Source: DAOTTY01 sp034437575 (lineage in GTDB: Bacteria > Chloroflexota > Anaerolineae > Aggregatilineales > Phototrophicaceae). From it: a stretch of 64,000 bases of DNA. The stretch is taken from NCBI GenBank assembly GCA_034437575.1, contig DAOTTY010000071.1, positions 1-64,000 on the forward strand. The letters are read 5' to 3'. The position numbers and the translations under genes were made by a program. The first letter of the stretch is position 1, and every line of letters begins with the position of its first letter. Below the pieces are notes generated by a model. That model made no database searches and was not told where the DNA came from. It worked only from the letters and a program-made list of their open reading frames with translations. Shown piece by piece: positions 24,442 to 31,903 of the stretch.

Positions 24442-26022
24442 ATGGCTGACTATGACGTTATTATCATTGGGGCTGGGCACAACGCGCTGGTATGTGCGGG
24501 GTATTTGGCTAAGGCAGGCTACAAGGTGGGCGTGTTTGAGCGGCGTGACGTGGTTGGCGGGGCGGTGGTCACGGTGGAGCATGTGCCCGGTTACAAGTTC
24601 GACCTGGGCGGCTCCGCTCATATTCTGATTCACCATACGCCGATTGTTGCTGACCTGGCGTTGGAAAAGTACGGGCTGGAATACATCACGGTAGACCCGA
24701 TTTTCTTTGCGCCCTTCCCAGATGGCACGTCGATCACGGTGTATCAGGATGTGAATAAGACCTGCGAGAGTATCGCCGCTGTTAGCCCGCAGGACGCCGC
24801 TGCCTACCGCGAGTTCATTGACAAGTGGTGGCGCTTTGCCGAGGGCATGGTGGAGTCGTTCTTGCATACGCCCACGCCCTGGAACCTGGTGCGGTACATG
24901 GCGCTGGAAACCGGCCTGTGGCTGAATCCGCTTGTGAAGATGAACGATGTGCGGCGTGGGCACGGCGCTATCGTGCGGGAGACGTTCAAGAGCGAGAAGG
25001 TGCGGGCGGTCGTCGCGTGGATGGCGGCGCAAAGTGGCCCGCCGCCGGGGGAGGCTTTCTCTGCGCCGTTGGCGTTGTGGTTCCCGATGTATCATGTAAG
25101 TGGGATGAAGCGGCCCAAAGGCGGCAGTGGGATGTTGACGCAAGCACTGGCCCGCATGATCGAAGATCACGGCAGCGATGTTCATGTGAATGCACCTGTG
25201 GAGCGCATCCTGATGGAAAATGGGCAGGCCGAAGGGGTCGAACTGGCCGATGGGCGTTGCTACACCGCGAGTAAAGCGGTGGTCAGTGGGGCGCACATCA
25301 AGCGGACGATGAATATGCTGCGTGATAACGCGCCTGAAATCGCTCGCCGCCGCGTGGATGCTGCTCGCACGGGCAACGGCATGGGCATGATTGTGCGCTA
25401 TGCGATGAACGAACTGCCCAGCTACACCGCCGCGCCTACGCCAGACGGCCAACCCGGACCGCATCACGGGGCGATTCAGTTCATCTGTCCGACAGTGGAC
25501 ACGCTCGATCAGGCATACGCGGACTACCTCAAGGGGATGCCGTCACGGACGCCCGCGCTGGCCGTGATGACCGTAAGTGCAGTTGACCCCACGCTGGCCC
25601 CGCCCGGTAAGCATGTGATGTTCCTGTGGGGGCAGTATCACCCGTATGATCTCGCTTCTGGCGAAAGTTGGGAAGACATCGGTAAGCGCGAAGGCGACCG
25701 GATGCTGCATCTGCTAGCAGAGTATGCGCCGAATGTAGTCGATGCGGTGGTGGGGGAACTCATCGAAACGCCGCTTTACCTGGAGCAGACGCTGGGGTTG
25801 GTAAAGGGCAATATCATGCACCTGGAGATGAGTTCCAACCAGATGTTTTTCCTGCGCCCGGCATTGAGTATGGGCACGTATCGCGGGCCGGTGCCTAAGC
25901 TCTACCTGACCGGGGCCAGCACACACCCCGGCGGTGGCATTATGGGGGCAGCGGGGCGCAACGCCGCCCATGTGCTGCGCCGTGACCTGGAAAAGCCAGG
26001 GTTGTTTACCGGGTTAAGCTAA
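24442..26022 (+). CDS. FAD-dependent oxidoreductase of the phytoene desaturase-like family
   Basis: 526 residues. The N-terminal dinucleotide motif is VIIIGAGHNALVCAGYLAKAG, followed by VFERRDVVGGAVVTVE, as in CrtI/retinol saturase-type amine oxidase-fold enzymes. GGSGMLTQALARMIEDHG and the C-terminal YLTGASTHPGGGIMGAAGRNAA are typical of the same group. Members desaturate or isomerise carotenoids and other polyenes, but many have unknown substrates. No other carotenoid gene is nearby, so carotenoid synthesis is not proven. It overlaps the convergent glycosyltransferase gene by four bases at its 3' end. Confidence 0.87.
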   Translation: MADYDVIIIGAGHNALVCAGYLAKAGYKVGVFERRDVVGGAVVTVEHVPGYKFDLGGSAHILIHHTPIVADLALEKYGLEYITVDPIFFAPFPDGTSITVYQDVNKTCESIAAVSPQDAAAYREFIDKWWRFAEGMVESFLHTPTPWNLVRYMALETGLWLNPLVKMNDVRRGHGAIVRETFKSEKVRAVVAWMAAQSGPPPGEAFSAPLALWFPMYHVSGMKRPKGGSGMLTQALARMIEDHGSDVHVNAPVERILMENGQAEGVELADGRCYTASKAVVSGAHIKRTMNMLRDNAPEIARRRVDAARTGNGMGMIVRYAMNELPSYTAAPTPDGQPGPHHGAIQFICPTVDTLDQAYADYLKGMPSRTPALAVMTVSAVDPTLAPPGKHVMFLWGQYHPYDLASGESWEDIGKREGDRMLHLLAEYAPNVVDAVVGELIETPLYLEQTLGLVKGNIMHLEMSSNQMFFLRPALSMGTYRGPVPKLYLTGASTHPGGGIMGAAGRNAAHVLRRDLEKPGLFTGLS

Positions 26023-27275
26023 GGACTGACCTGCACGCGGCGGGGCGATGTAAGCATCTCGTCAAATGCCGTGAGCAGCTTATCTGCAATGATGGGCCAT
26101 GCGTACTGGCGGGCGTAGTCCGCTGCTTGCTGGCCCATCTGAGCGGTTTTTTGTGGTTGCGTGATGATTTGTGTGATGCCCTCGGCCAGCCGTCGCGGGC
26201 TGCGGGCGGGCACTAGCAGGCCAGTTTCCTCATGTTTGACCAGATACGCCAACCCCCCCACCTCTGAGGCAATCACTGGCGTGCCCGACGCCATCGCCTC
26301 CAGGGCGACCATGCCAAAAGACTCGTATTCCGACGGCATAATGACCGTCGTTGCGGCAGCATACCACTTCGACAGTGCGGCCTGGTCTTTTGCACCCAAA
26401 AACTGCACATTGCCAGTCAGGTCTAACTCGCGGGTGAGGCGTTGCAGGGCCATCATGTCCAGGTCGGTTTTGTCTTTCGGGTCACCGCCGATGATGTACA
26501 GGTGTGTGTGGGTCATCAGGTCGGGTTGCTCATTGCGGACGTACACCAACGCCTCAATGATGCTGTCTACGGCCTTGAGCGGCTCAATGCGACCCACGAA
26601 CACGAGCAGGTTTTTATCCTGCGGCAGATTAAGGGCACGGCGGGCTTTATGCTGCGGCATGGGGGCGAAGCGTTCGGTATTCACACCCGGTGAGTTGATA
26701 ATGATCTTGCGCCGGTCAGCATGATAGAGCCACAGCAGTTGGGCGCGTTCGGCGGGGGTGTTGGCAAGCAGGCGGTCTGCCCATTCCACCGCTTGCGTCT
26801 CCACTCGGATACGCAGTTCCGGGACGTGTGACTGCACAGATGGGATGCGGTTTTTCATGTGGCCGAGCGTGTGGAACATCTGCACGAAAGGGGTGCCCCA
26901 TGCTTCTTTGAGTTTTTGGGCGACCCAACCGCTCAGCCAGTAGTGACTGAAGATCATGTCGTAGTTGATGTTATGCCGGATGGTGTGGGCGATCACGCCA
27001 GCGGTGAACTGCTGCAAGTGCGGGTAGATTTCCTCTGAGCCAAGCGGGCTAACCGGGCCAGCCGTAACGTGTATCACATTGATGTTTGCGCTCAGGGAGT
27101 TGTCGCAGGCGGCTTCGGCGGGGCTGGTGCGGCGCGTGAAAATATCTACGATGATGCCGCGTTCGGCAAATTCACGCGCAATTTCACGGACGTAGGTGTT
27201 TAGGCCGCCGACCTTTTTACCACCGGGTGCGGCAATCGGGCTGGTGTGAACAGATAGAATCGCAATTCGGTTCAT
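26019..27275 (-). CDS. GT4-family glycosyltransferase
   Basis: 418 residues from ATG 27275, where the GT-B fold begins (NRIAILSVHTSPIAAPGGKKVGGLNTYVRE); an upstream in-frame ATG would run into the preceding gene. The C-terminal domain has LLVFVGRIEPLKAVDSIIEAL and the donor-binding block MPSEYESFGMVALEAMASGTPVIAS with its EX7E glutamates. The N-terminal GGLNTYVRELA style is shared with sucrose-phosphate synthase-like and MshA-type enzymes. The acceptor is not known. It lies 28 bases downstream of a FemAB/GNAT-like gene on the same strand, so the two are probably one operon. Confidence 0.9.
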   Translation of the reverse strand: MNRIAILSVHTSPIAAPGGKKVGGLNTYVREIAREFAERGIIVDIFTRRTSPAEAACDNSLSANINVIHVTAGPVSPLGSEEIYPHLQQFTAGVIAHTIRHNINYDMIFSHYWLSGWVAQKLKEAWGTPFVQMFHTLGHMKNRIPSVQSHVPELRIRVETQAVEWADRLLANTPAERAQLLWLYHADRRKIIINSPGVNTERFAPMPQHKARRALNLPQDKNLLVFVGRIEPLKAVDSIIEALVYVRNEQPDLMTHTHLYIIGGDPKDKTDLDMMALQRLTRELDLTGNVQFLGAKDQAALSKWYAAATTVIMPSEYESFGMVALEAMASGTPVIASEVGGLAYLVKHEETGLLVPARSPRRLAEGITQIITQPQKTAQMGQQAADYARQYAWPIIADKLLTAFDEMLTSPRRVQVSP

Positions 27276-27303
27276 GGGCAGGGTGTTCGTCCTCTGGGTT
27301 GCG

Positions 27304-28332
27304 TCAGTTTTTGGCCGCATTGAGTTGATAGACGTGGGTGTCACTGCCGCCCATCAGGTATTTGTAGGTTTCATTGCCTCGCAAGAAGTCAAACACGGCG
27401 CGGCCCTGCTCAATTGCGTGCTGGATGGCGTACTGCGTCAGCACAATGCCAGGGCTAAGGGCACCGTAGTTGTCGGGGTCCAGGCCGCTGTTGTAAACGT
27501 AGATGCGGTTGTTGTAGTCGAAGTTGAAATAAGCGGCGCAGGCTGTGCCGTCAATGGTCAGGAACATCAGTTGCAGCCAGCCCGCGTCGTTGGCCAGCGG
27601 CACGATGCGGTTGAAGAAATCAACATGCTGCTCGTTTTGCAGGAATTCTGCTTTTTCAGCGTCAGCAGAGGCCATGAGCTTGAGGAAGCGCTCGCTTTCC
27701 TCGGCTAAGTCGTGGTTTGGGCCGACGATGTACCACGCAACCTCGTACTCGCCGCCCTCAGCGCGGCGCATTTTGCGCTTGGCTTCTTTGCGCTGCTTGC
27801 TGTCTAAGATGTCTTTCAGGTAGGCGTCGTAGCTTTGCGGCAGGTGGATGAGCGGGGCCACGTCGTTTTCCTCAAAGTTGACCTCAAAGCCCTGTTCGCG
27901 CAGCACATCTGGGAAGTGGGTGTATGTTGGTGAGTCTTCCGGGATGTTGGCAAGGCCGATTGCGTCGAAAGCAGTATCGTGCTGCTCACACAGGTAGGCG
28001 GCAAGCTGCTGGTAGACGACTTCCTGCTCGTCCGTGTCAACAATCAGGTTCATATAGTCGGTTACATCTACATGGCCGATGAAGCGCAACGTGCGTTTGC
28101 CGCTGTCTGCTTCTTCGATGAAGCACGGGGCGGCCCCCACCAGCTTGCCCGCGTCGTTCTCACAGGTGACGATCCACAGGCTGCCTGGATGGTAGGCCGC
28201 CCACCACGCGGTTTGCCATTCCCAGGTACTAAAGGGGGTGTTGGCGGTGCTGCGCTGGACGAGGTCGTTCCAAACTGGCTTGAGGCCGTCAAGGGCGTTA
28301 GCCGAGGTATGTAATGTCAGGTTCAAGGTCAC
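27304..28332 (-). CDS. FemAB/GNAT-like acyltransferase (BioF2 type)
   Basis: 342 residues from GTG 28332, with GGAG five bases upstream. The two-lobed GNAT pattern is visible: TPFSTWEWQTAWWAAYHPG near the N-terminus, a middle charged segment (KQRKEAKRKMRRAEG), and a late GNAT core with LTIDGTACAAYFNFDYNNRIYVYNSGLDPDNYGALSPGIVL. This is the COG5653/BioF2-like group, often found in exopolysaccharide loci. The likely role is acylation or aminoacylation of a cell-surface precursor. It precedes a GT4 glycosyltransferase in the same operon, which suits that role. Confidence 0.83.
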   Translation of the reverse strand: MTLNLTLHTSANALDGLKPVWNDLVQRSTANTPFSTWEWQTAWWAAYHPGSLWIVTCENDAGKLVGAAPCFIEEADSGKRTLRFIGHVDVTDYMNLIVDTDEQEVVYQQLAAYLCEQHDTAFDAIGLANIPEDSPTYTHFPDVLREQGFEVNFEENDVAPLIHLPQSYDAYLKDILDSKQRKEAKRKMRRAEGGEYEVAWYIVGPNHDLAEESERFLKLMASADAEKAEFLQNEQHVDFFNRIVPLANDAGWLQLMFLTIDGTACAAYFNFDYNNRIYVYNSGLDPDNYGALSPGIVLTQYAIQHAIEQGRAVFDFLRGNETYKYLMGGSDTHVYQLNAAKN

Positions 28333-28447
28333 TTGCTCCGGTGATGTGACGTGGCATCTAAGTCAGATTAACTTCACATTGCAAATCTTACATGGGCACG
28401 ATTAGGGCGTCGTTAGATGTGTGTTGGCAGATTATGCCGCAAATTGC

Positions 28448-28475
28448 TTGACACATCCGCCAGATGCGCTAGTAT
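28448..28475 (+). promoter_or_regulatory. Promoter of the argGH attenuator transcript
   Basis: A perfect TTGACA (28448-28453), 16 bases, TAGTAT (28470-28475). The predicted start is near 28482, about two bases before the leader-peptide ATG at 28484, so the leader peptide mRNA would be leaderless. Confidence 0.65.
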
Positions 28476-28483
28476 CATTCGCT

Positions 28484-28549
28484 ATGAGCGACCAAACTTT
28501 CATTATCCCCAACATCCGACGCCGCCACACCCGCATCCCTAAACCGTGA
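28484..28549 (+). CDS. Arginine-rich leader peptide of the argGH attenuator
   Basis: A 21-residue reading frame starting ATG AGC GAC CAA and ending CCT AAA CCG TGA. Residues 12-17 are Arg-Arg-Arg-His-Thr-Arg, encoded CGA CGC CGC CAC ACC CGC, so four of six codons are Arg. It lies directly between a promoter and an intrinsic terminator that precedes argG. Downstream of the stop, 28551-28559 (CAGGTTGGG) can pair with 28605-28615 (CCCGAACACTG, two one-base bulges), which would break the terminator. A ribosome stalled at the Arg codons leaves this segment free, while one that reaches the stop codon covers it. This is the classic logic of amino-acid attenuation. Confidence 0.8.
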   Translation: MSDQTFIIPNIRRRHTRIPKP

Positions 28550-28600
28550 GCAGGTTGGGCTGTTTTGTTGATCGGTGAAAGCCTGTCATTTGTAAAGCCA

Positions 28601-28630
28601 ACACCCCGAACACTGCGTCGGGGTGTTTTT
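28601..28630 (+). terminator. argGH attenuator terminator
   Basis: Nine base pairs ACACCCCGA/TCGGGGTGT followed by TTTTT, 24 bases before the argG start. Its 5' arm overlaps the antiterminator partner, so it should form only when the leader peptide is fully translated or not translated at all. Confidence 0.82.
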
Positions 28631-28653
28631 CGTATGCGAGGAGACATTGTAAC

Positions 28654-29922
28654 GTGAACCGTAAAGAACCTGTGAAGAAGGTTGTGCTGGCCTACAGCGG
28701 CGGCCTGGATACATCTGTGATTGTGCCCTGGTTGAAGAACAACTATGGCAATTGTGAGGTCATCTGCTTTACGGCGGATTTGGGCCAGGGTGATGAACTG
28801 GACGGCCTGGAAGAAAAAGCTATCAAGACCGGGGCCAGCAAGCTGTACATCCGGGACTTGCGGGCCGAGTTCTTGACGGAGTTTGTTTACCCTACGATGA
28901 TGGCTGGTGCCGTGTATGAGCGTGAGTATTTGTTAGGCACATCGTTTGCACGCCCGCTGATTGCCAAGCATCTGGTAGATATTGCGGAAAAAGAGGGTGC
29001 CGACGCCATCGCACATGGCTGCACGGGCAAGGGTAACGACCAGGTGCGCTTTGAGGTGACCGCTATGGCGCTTAACCCGCGCCTGCGCGTGATTGCCCCC
29101 TGGCGTGAGTGGGAAATCCGCAGCCGTGAGGACGCGATTGCCTATGCGGCTGAGTTCAACGTGCCGGTGGTAGCAACGGCGAAGTCTATCTACAGTCGAG
29201 ATCGCAACATCTATCATATGAGCCATGAAGGGGGCCTGCTGGAAGACCCCTGGAACGAGCCGGAAGCCAGTATGTTCACGCTCACGGTTAGCCCAGAACA
29301 GGCACCGGATAAGGCCGAGTATGTCGAAATTGGCTTTGAGCAGGGTATGCCTATCAGCATTGACTCAGAAAAGCTGCCCGCAGTTGAATTGTTTGATCGG
29401 TTCAATGCGATAGCGGCCAGGCACGGTATCGGGCGTGTGGATATGGTGGAAAACCGGCTGGTGGGCATGAAGAATCGCGGGGTGTACGAAACGCCGGGGG
29501 GCACGCTGGTTCACCGGGCACATCAGGCGCTGGAAAGCATCTGCCTGGACAAGCTGACCCTGCAATACAAAGACACGCTTGCTATCAAGTACGCGGAGCT
29601 GACGTATAACGGCCAGTGGTACACCAAGCTGCGCCAGTCGTTGGATGCGTTTGTGCGCGAAACGCAAACAAGCGTGATCGGCACAGTGCGGCTGAAGTTG
29701 TATAAAGGCAACGTCATTGTCGTGGGGCGTAAGAGTCCGTACAGCCTGTACCGCGAAGACTATGCCTCGTTCGGTGAGGAAGACGTTTACAATCAGGCAG
29801 ATGCGGAGGGCTTCATCAATCTGTTTGGCCTGCCGATGAAGGTTCAGGCGCTGCTTAACATTGAAGGCGGCATGGAAGGCCGCTACGACGAGCCGGATTA
29901 CAGCAAGTTTAAGCGCGACTAA
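28654..29922 (+). CDS. argG: Argininosuccinate synthase
   Basis: 422 residues. It joins citrulline and aspartate with ATP, the penultimate step of arginine synthesis. The N-type ATP pyrophosphatase P-loop is VLAYSGGLDTSVIVPWL near residue 12. GCTGKGNDQVRFE (about residue 125) and YSRDRNIYHMSHEGGLLEDP follow the family. Start is GTG 28654, with GAGGAG at a good distance. The first gene after the Arg attenuator, it is followed by argH after a 104-base gap that contains a palindrome. Confident call. Confidence 0.97.
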   Translation: MNRKEPVKKVVLAYSGGLDTSVIVPWLKNNYGNCEVICFTADLGQGDELDGLEEKAIKTGASKLYIRDLRAEFLTEFVYPTMMAGAVYEREYLLGTSFARPLIAKHLVDIAEKEGADAIAHGCTGKGNDQVRFEVTAMALNPRLRVIAPWREWEIRSREDAIAYAAEFNVPVVATAKSIYSRDRNIYHMSHEGGLLEDPWNEPEASMFTLTVSPEQAPDKAEYVEIGFEQGMPISIDSEKLPAVELFDRFNAIAARHGIGRVDMVENRLVGMKNRGVYETPGGTLVHRAHQALESICLDKLTLQYKDTLAIKYAELTYNGQWYTKLRQSLDAFVRETQTSVIGTVRLKLYKGNVIVVGRKSPYSLYREDYASFGEEDVYNQADAEGFINLFGLPMKVQALLNIEGGMEGRYDEPDYSKFKRD

Positions 29923-29959
29923 GCCTGTTAGGCACGGGGTGTGAATGGCGCTAGGATAC

Positions 29960-29996
29960 ATGGGCGAGGCAGCGCGGTGTGTTTGTCTCGCCCCAT
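29960..29996. repeat. Palindromic element between argG and argH
   Basis: GGGCGAG (29962-29968) pairs with CTCGCCC (29987-29993) around an 18-base loop, and flanking AT(G) and CAT extend the stem. There is no T-run, so it is not a terminator. The stem arms are identical to those of the element near 63565. Confidence 0.5.
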
Positions 29997-30026
29997 TACG
30001 GGAGTGGGTTGCAAGGAGATGGGACG

Positions 30027-31397
30027 ATGACGCTTTGGGGCGGGCGCTTTAGTGAGCCAACCGACGACGACTTACGCAAGCTGAACGACAGCCTGCCATT
30101 TGACAGGCGCATGGTGATGCAGGACATTCGTGGGAGTGTGGCCTATGCCCGTGCGATTCAGATTGCCGGGATTATCACACCGCTGGAAGCTGAAAAGCTG
30201 GTCGATGGGTTGTATCAGGTCAAAGCGGAGTTTGACAGCGGCCTGTTCGAGTTCCGAGATGGTGACGAGGACATTCACACAGCGGTTGAGCGGCGCTTGA
30301 TCGAAATTGTAGGGTCTTTGGGGGGCAAGCTGCACACCGGGCGCAGCCGCAACGATCAGGTGGCGACGGACTTTCGGCTGTGGGTGATGGATGCGATCAA
30401 AACCGTGATGGGTCAGTTGCGAGGGGTGCAGGCAGCGCTGGTGGAGTCAGCAGCGGCCCAGGCTGATACGTTGATGCCGGGGTACACGCACTTGCAGCCC
30501 GCGCAGCCGATTACGGCGGGTCACTGGCTAATGAGCTACTTTTGGATGTTGCAGCGCGACATTGAGCGCTTGCAAGATGCCCGCCGCCGCACGTCTGTGC
30601 TGCCGCTGGGCAGTGGGGCGCTGGCTGGCACGCCGTTTGCAATTGACCGGGAAGCGTTGGCCGAGCAGTTGGGCTTTGAGCGCATTAGCAGCAACAGCCT
30701 GGACGCGGTGAGTGACCGCGATTTTGTGGCAGAAACGCTGTTTGCGCTGGCATTGGTGGGCACGCACTTCAGCCGGTTGGCAGAAGATGTGATTCTGTAC
30801 AGCAACCCGGCGTTTGGCTTCGTTACGCTGGCAGACCGCTACAGCACGGGTTCCAGCTTGATGCCACAAAAGCGCAACGCTGACCCGATGGAACTCACAC
30901 GCGGCAAGGCCGGGCGGCTGTTCGGGAATCTATCCGGGCTGATAGTGACGCTAAAGGGGCTGCCGAGCGGTTACAACAAGGATTTACAAGAGGACAAAGA
31001 AGCCCTGTTCGACAGTGTGGATACGCTGGCGAGGCTGCTGCCTGTCGTCGCGGCGGTGATAGGCACATTGCAATTTCACCCTGACAAGATGCTGGCCGCC
31101 CTGGATGACGCGATGCTGGCAACCGACCTGGCGGACTATCTGGTGGCGAAGGGGGTGCCGTTCCGGTTGGCGCATAAGATTGTGGGCGAGGTGGTGGTTG
31201 ACGCTGAAGCACGGGGTGTAGCGCTATCTGAATTGACGGTAGAGGCGTTCAAGCAGCACTCGCCGCACTTTGGTGATGATGTGCATGTGGTGTTCGATTT
31301 TGCGGCGGCGGTTGCCAAACGCCGTGCCCCCGGTGGCACGGCCCCGGAGGCTGTGCGCGAACAAATTGAGCAGGCGCGGGCGTTAATCACGGGATAG
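30027..31397 (+). CDS. argH: Argininosuccinate lyase
   Basis: 456 residues from ATG 30027, preceded by AAGGAG; earlier in-frame starts lack family similarity. It splits argininosuccinate into arginine and fumarate. The N-terminus TLWGGRFSEPTDD is typical. LHTGRSRNDQVATDFRLW and the fumarase/aspartase-superfamily signature TGSSLMPQKRNADPMELTRGKAGR (catalytic Ser loop) are intact. The family's usual length is about 460. It completes the argGH unit controlled by the Arg leader. No terminator is seen directly after it; the ilv promoter starts 66 bases later. Confidence 0.96.
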   Translation: MTLWGGRFSEPTDDDLRKLNDSLPFDRRMVMQDIRGSVAYARAIQIAGIITPLEAEKLVDGLYQVKAEFDSGLFEFRDGDEDIHTAVERRLIEIVGSLGGKLHTGRSRNDQVATDFRLWVMDAIKTVMGQLRGVQAALVESAAAQADTLMPGYTHLQPAQPITAGHWLMSYFWMLQRDIERLQDARRRTSVLPLGSGALAGTPFAIDREALAEQLGFERISSNSLDAVSDRDFVAETLFALALVGTHFSRLAEDVILYSNPAFGFVTLADRYSTGSSLMPQKRNADPMELTRGKAGRLFGNLSGLIVTLKGLPSGYNKDLQEDKEALFDSVDTLARLLPVVAAVIGTLQFHPDKMLAALDDAMLATDLADYLVAKGVPFRLAHKIVGEVVVDAEARGVALSELTVEAFKQHSPHFGDDVHVVFDFAAAVAKRRAPGGTAPEAVREQIEQARALITG

Positions 31398-31462
31398 TTG
31401 GTGCTTTTGCACAAACTACGTCGGTTATCTTATATGAAATTCAGATATATCTGTGAACCGAG

Positions 31463-31491
31463 TTGACAGATGTGTAAAACCCGGCTACCCT
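31463..31491 (+). promoter_or_regulatory. Promoter of the ilv-leu attenuator transcript
   Basis: A perfect TTGACA (31463-31468), 17 bases, TACCCT (31486-31491). The -10 box is weak, but spacing and place suit the leader peptide that starts at 31528. Confidence 0.55.
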
Positions 31492-31527
31492 GACTGTCAC
31501 GTTGGTAACTTTACGCGGAAACGAACC

Positions 31528-31623
31528 GTGAACGTTCGACAAAACTGGATTATCACCAACAATCTAATCGTCGTGGTACTCGTGCTTGTAATTAGCAACG
31601 GGTTGACAGGACTTGGGTGGTAG
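31528..31623 (+). CDS. Branched-chain leader peptide of the ilv-leu attenuator
   Basis: A 31-residue frame from GTG 31528 to TAG 31623. Residues 13-22 are Leu-Ile-Val-Val-Val-Leu-Val-Leu-Val-Ile, ten branched-chain codons without a break (31564-31593). It lies between a promoter and a terminator ahead of ilvE, like the ilv leaders of enterobacteria, though the sequence is unrelated. The last codons, CTTGGGTGG (31612-31620), can pair with CCTCCCAAG (31657-31665), the terminator 5' arm, with one mismatch. Stalling at the Leu/Ile/Val run leaves this segment free and should allow read-through; completing the peptide covers it and should cause termination. Confidence 0.87.
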   Translation: MNVRQNWIITNNLIVVVLVLVISNGLTGLGW

Positions 31624-31652
31624 ACGGTAGCGGCGACTGAAAAGCAGCGAAC

Positions 31653-31680
31653 AAAGCCTCCCAAGCGGGAGGCTTTTTTA
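31653..31680 (+). terminator. First ilv-leu terminator (attenuator)
   Basis: Ten base pairs AAAGCCTCCC/GGGAGGCTTT around AAGC, ending in TTTTTT. The 5' arm and loop contain the antiterminator target CCTCCCAAG. Confidence 0.88.
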
Positions 31681-31750
31681 GTTTTAGGGCCAATTGCAAC
31701 GATCATGAACACATCGCACAAGCAAAACTCACAGCACGACAACTCGGCAA

Positions 31751-31805
31751 CCTGCATGGGGCGTTCCCACGCAGCCGCTGCCCGCTGTGCGGCATTCAAT
31801 GCAGG
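31751..31805 (+). ncRNA. Candidate structured RNA upstream of ilvE
   Basis: CCTGCAT (31751-31757) pairs with ATGCAGG (31799-31805), closing a segment with three short hairpins: GGG/CCC (31759-31761 with 31766-31768), GCAG/CTGC (31771-31774 with 31778-31781) and CCGC/GCGG (31782-31785 with 31789-31792). That is a four-way junction in 55 bases, followed 29 bases later by a second terminator. No convincing leader peptide or T-box core is present here. It could be a ligand- or protein-controlled second attenuator, but it was found by eye and other pairings exist. Confidence 0.4.
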
Positions 31806-31834
31806 GCAAAACAATCGCAAATTTGGGTTATATA

Positions 31835-31872
31835 CGCGCCTACCGAATTGCAACGGTAGGCGCGATTTTTTT
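31835..31872 (+). terminator. Second ilv-leu terminator
   Basis: Eleven base pairs CGCGCCTACCG/CGGTAGGCGCG around AATTGCAA, then ATTTTTTT. It ends 31 bases before ilvE. The loop sequence AATTGCAACG also occurs at 31692-31701, just downstream of the first terminator. Confidence 0.85.
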
Positions 31873-31903
31873 GGGTTAACAAGTGTGGGAGAGGGGTAGG
31901 TTT

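Noticed and set aside
28432..28647. Minus-strand frame of 71 codons over the arg leader
   Set aside because: It is antisense to the promoter, leader peptide and terminator and has no ribosome site.
31702..31899. Leader peptide frame starting at 31705 (64 codons)
   Set aside because: It has no branched-chain codon cluster, runs through the second terminator and overlaps the ilvE ribosome site. A Leu/Ile-containing frame from ATG 31799 also runs through the terminator hairpin.
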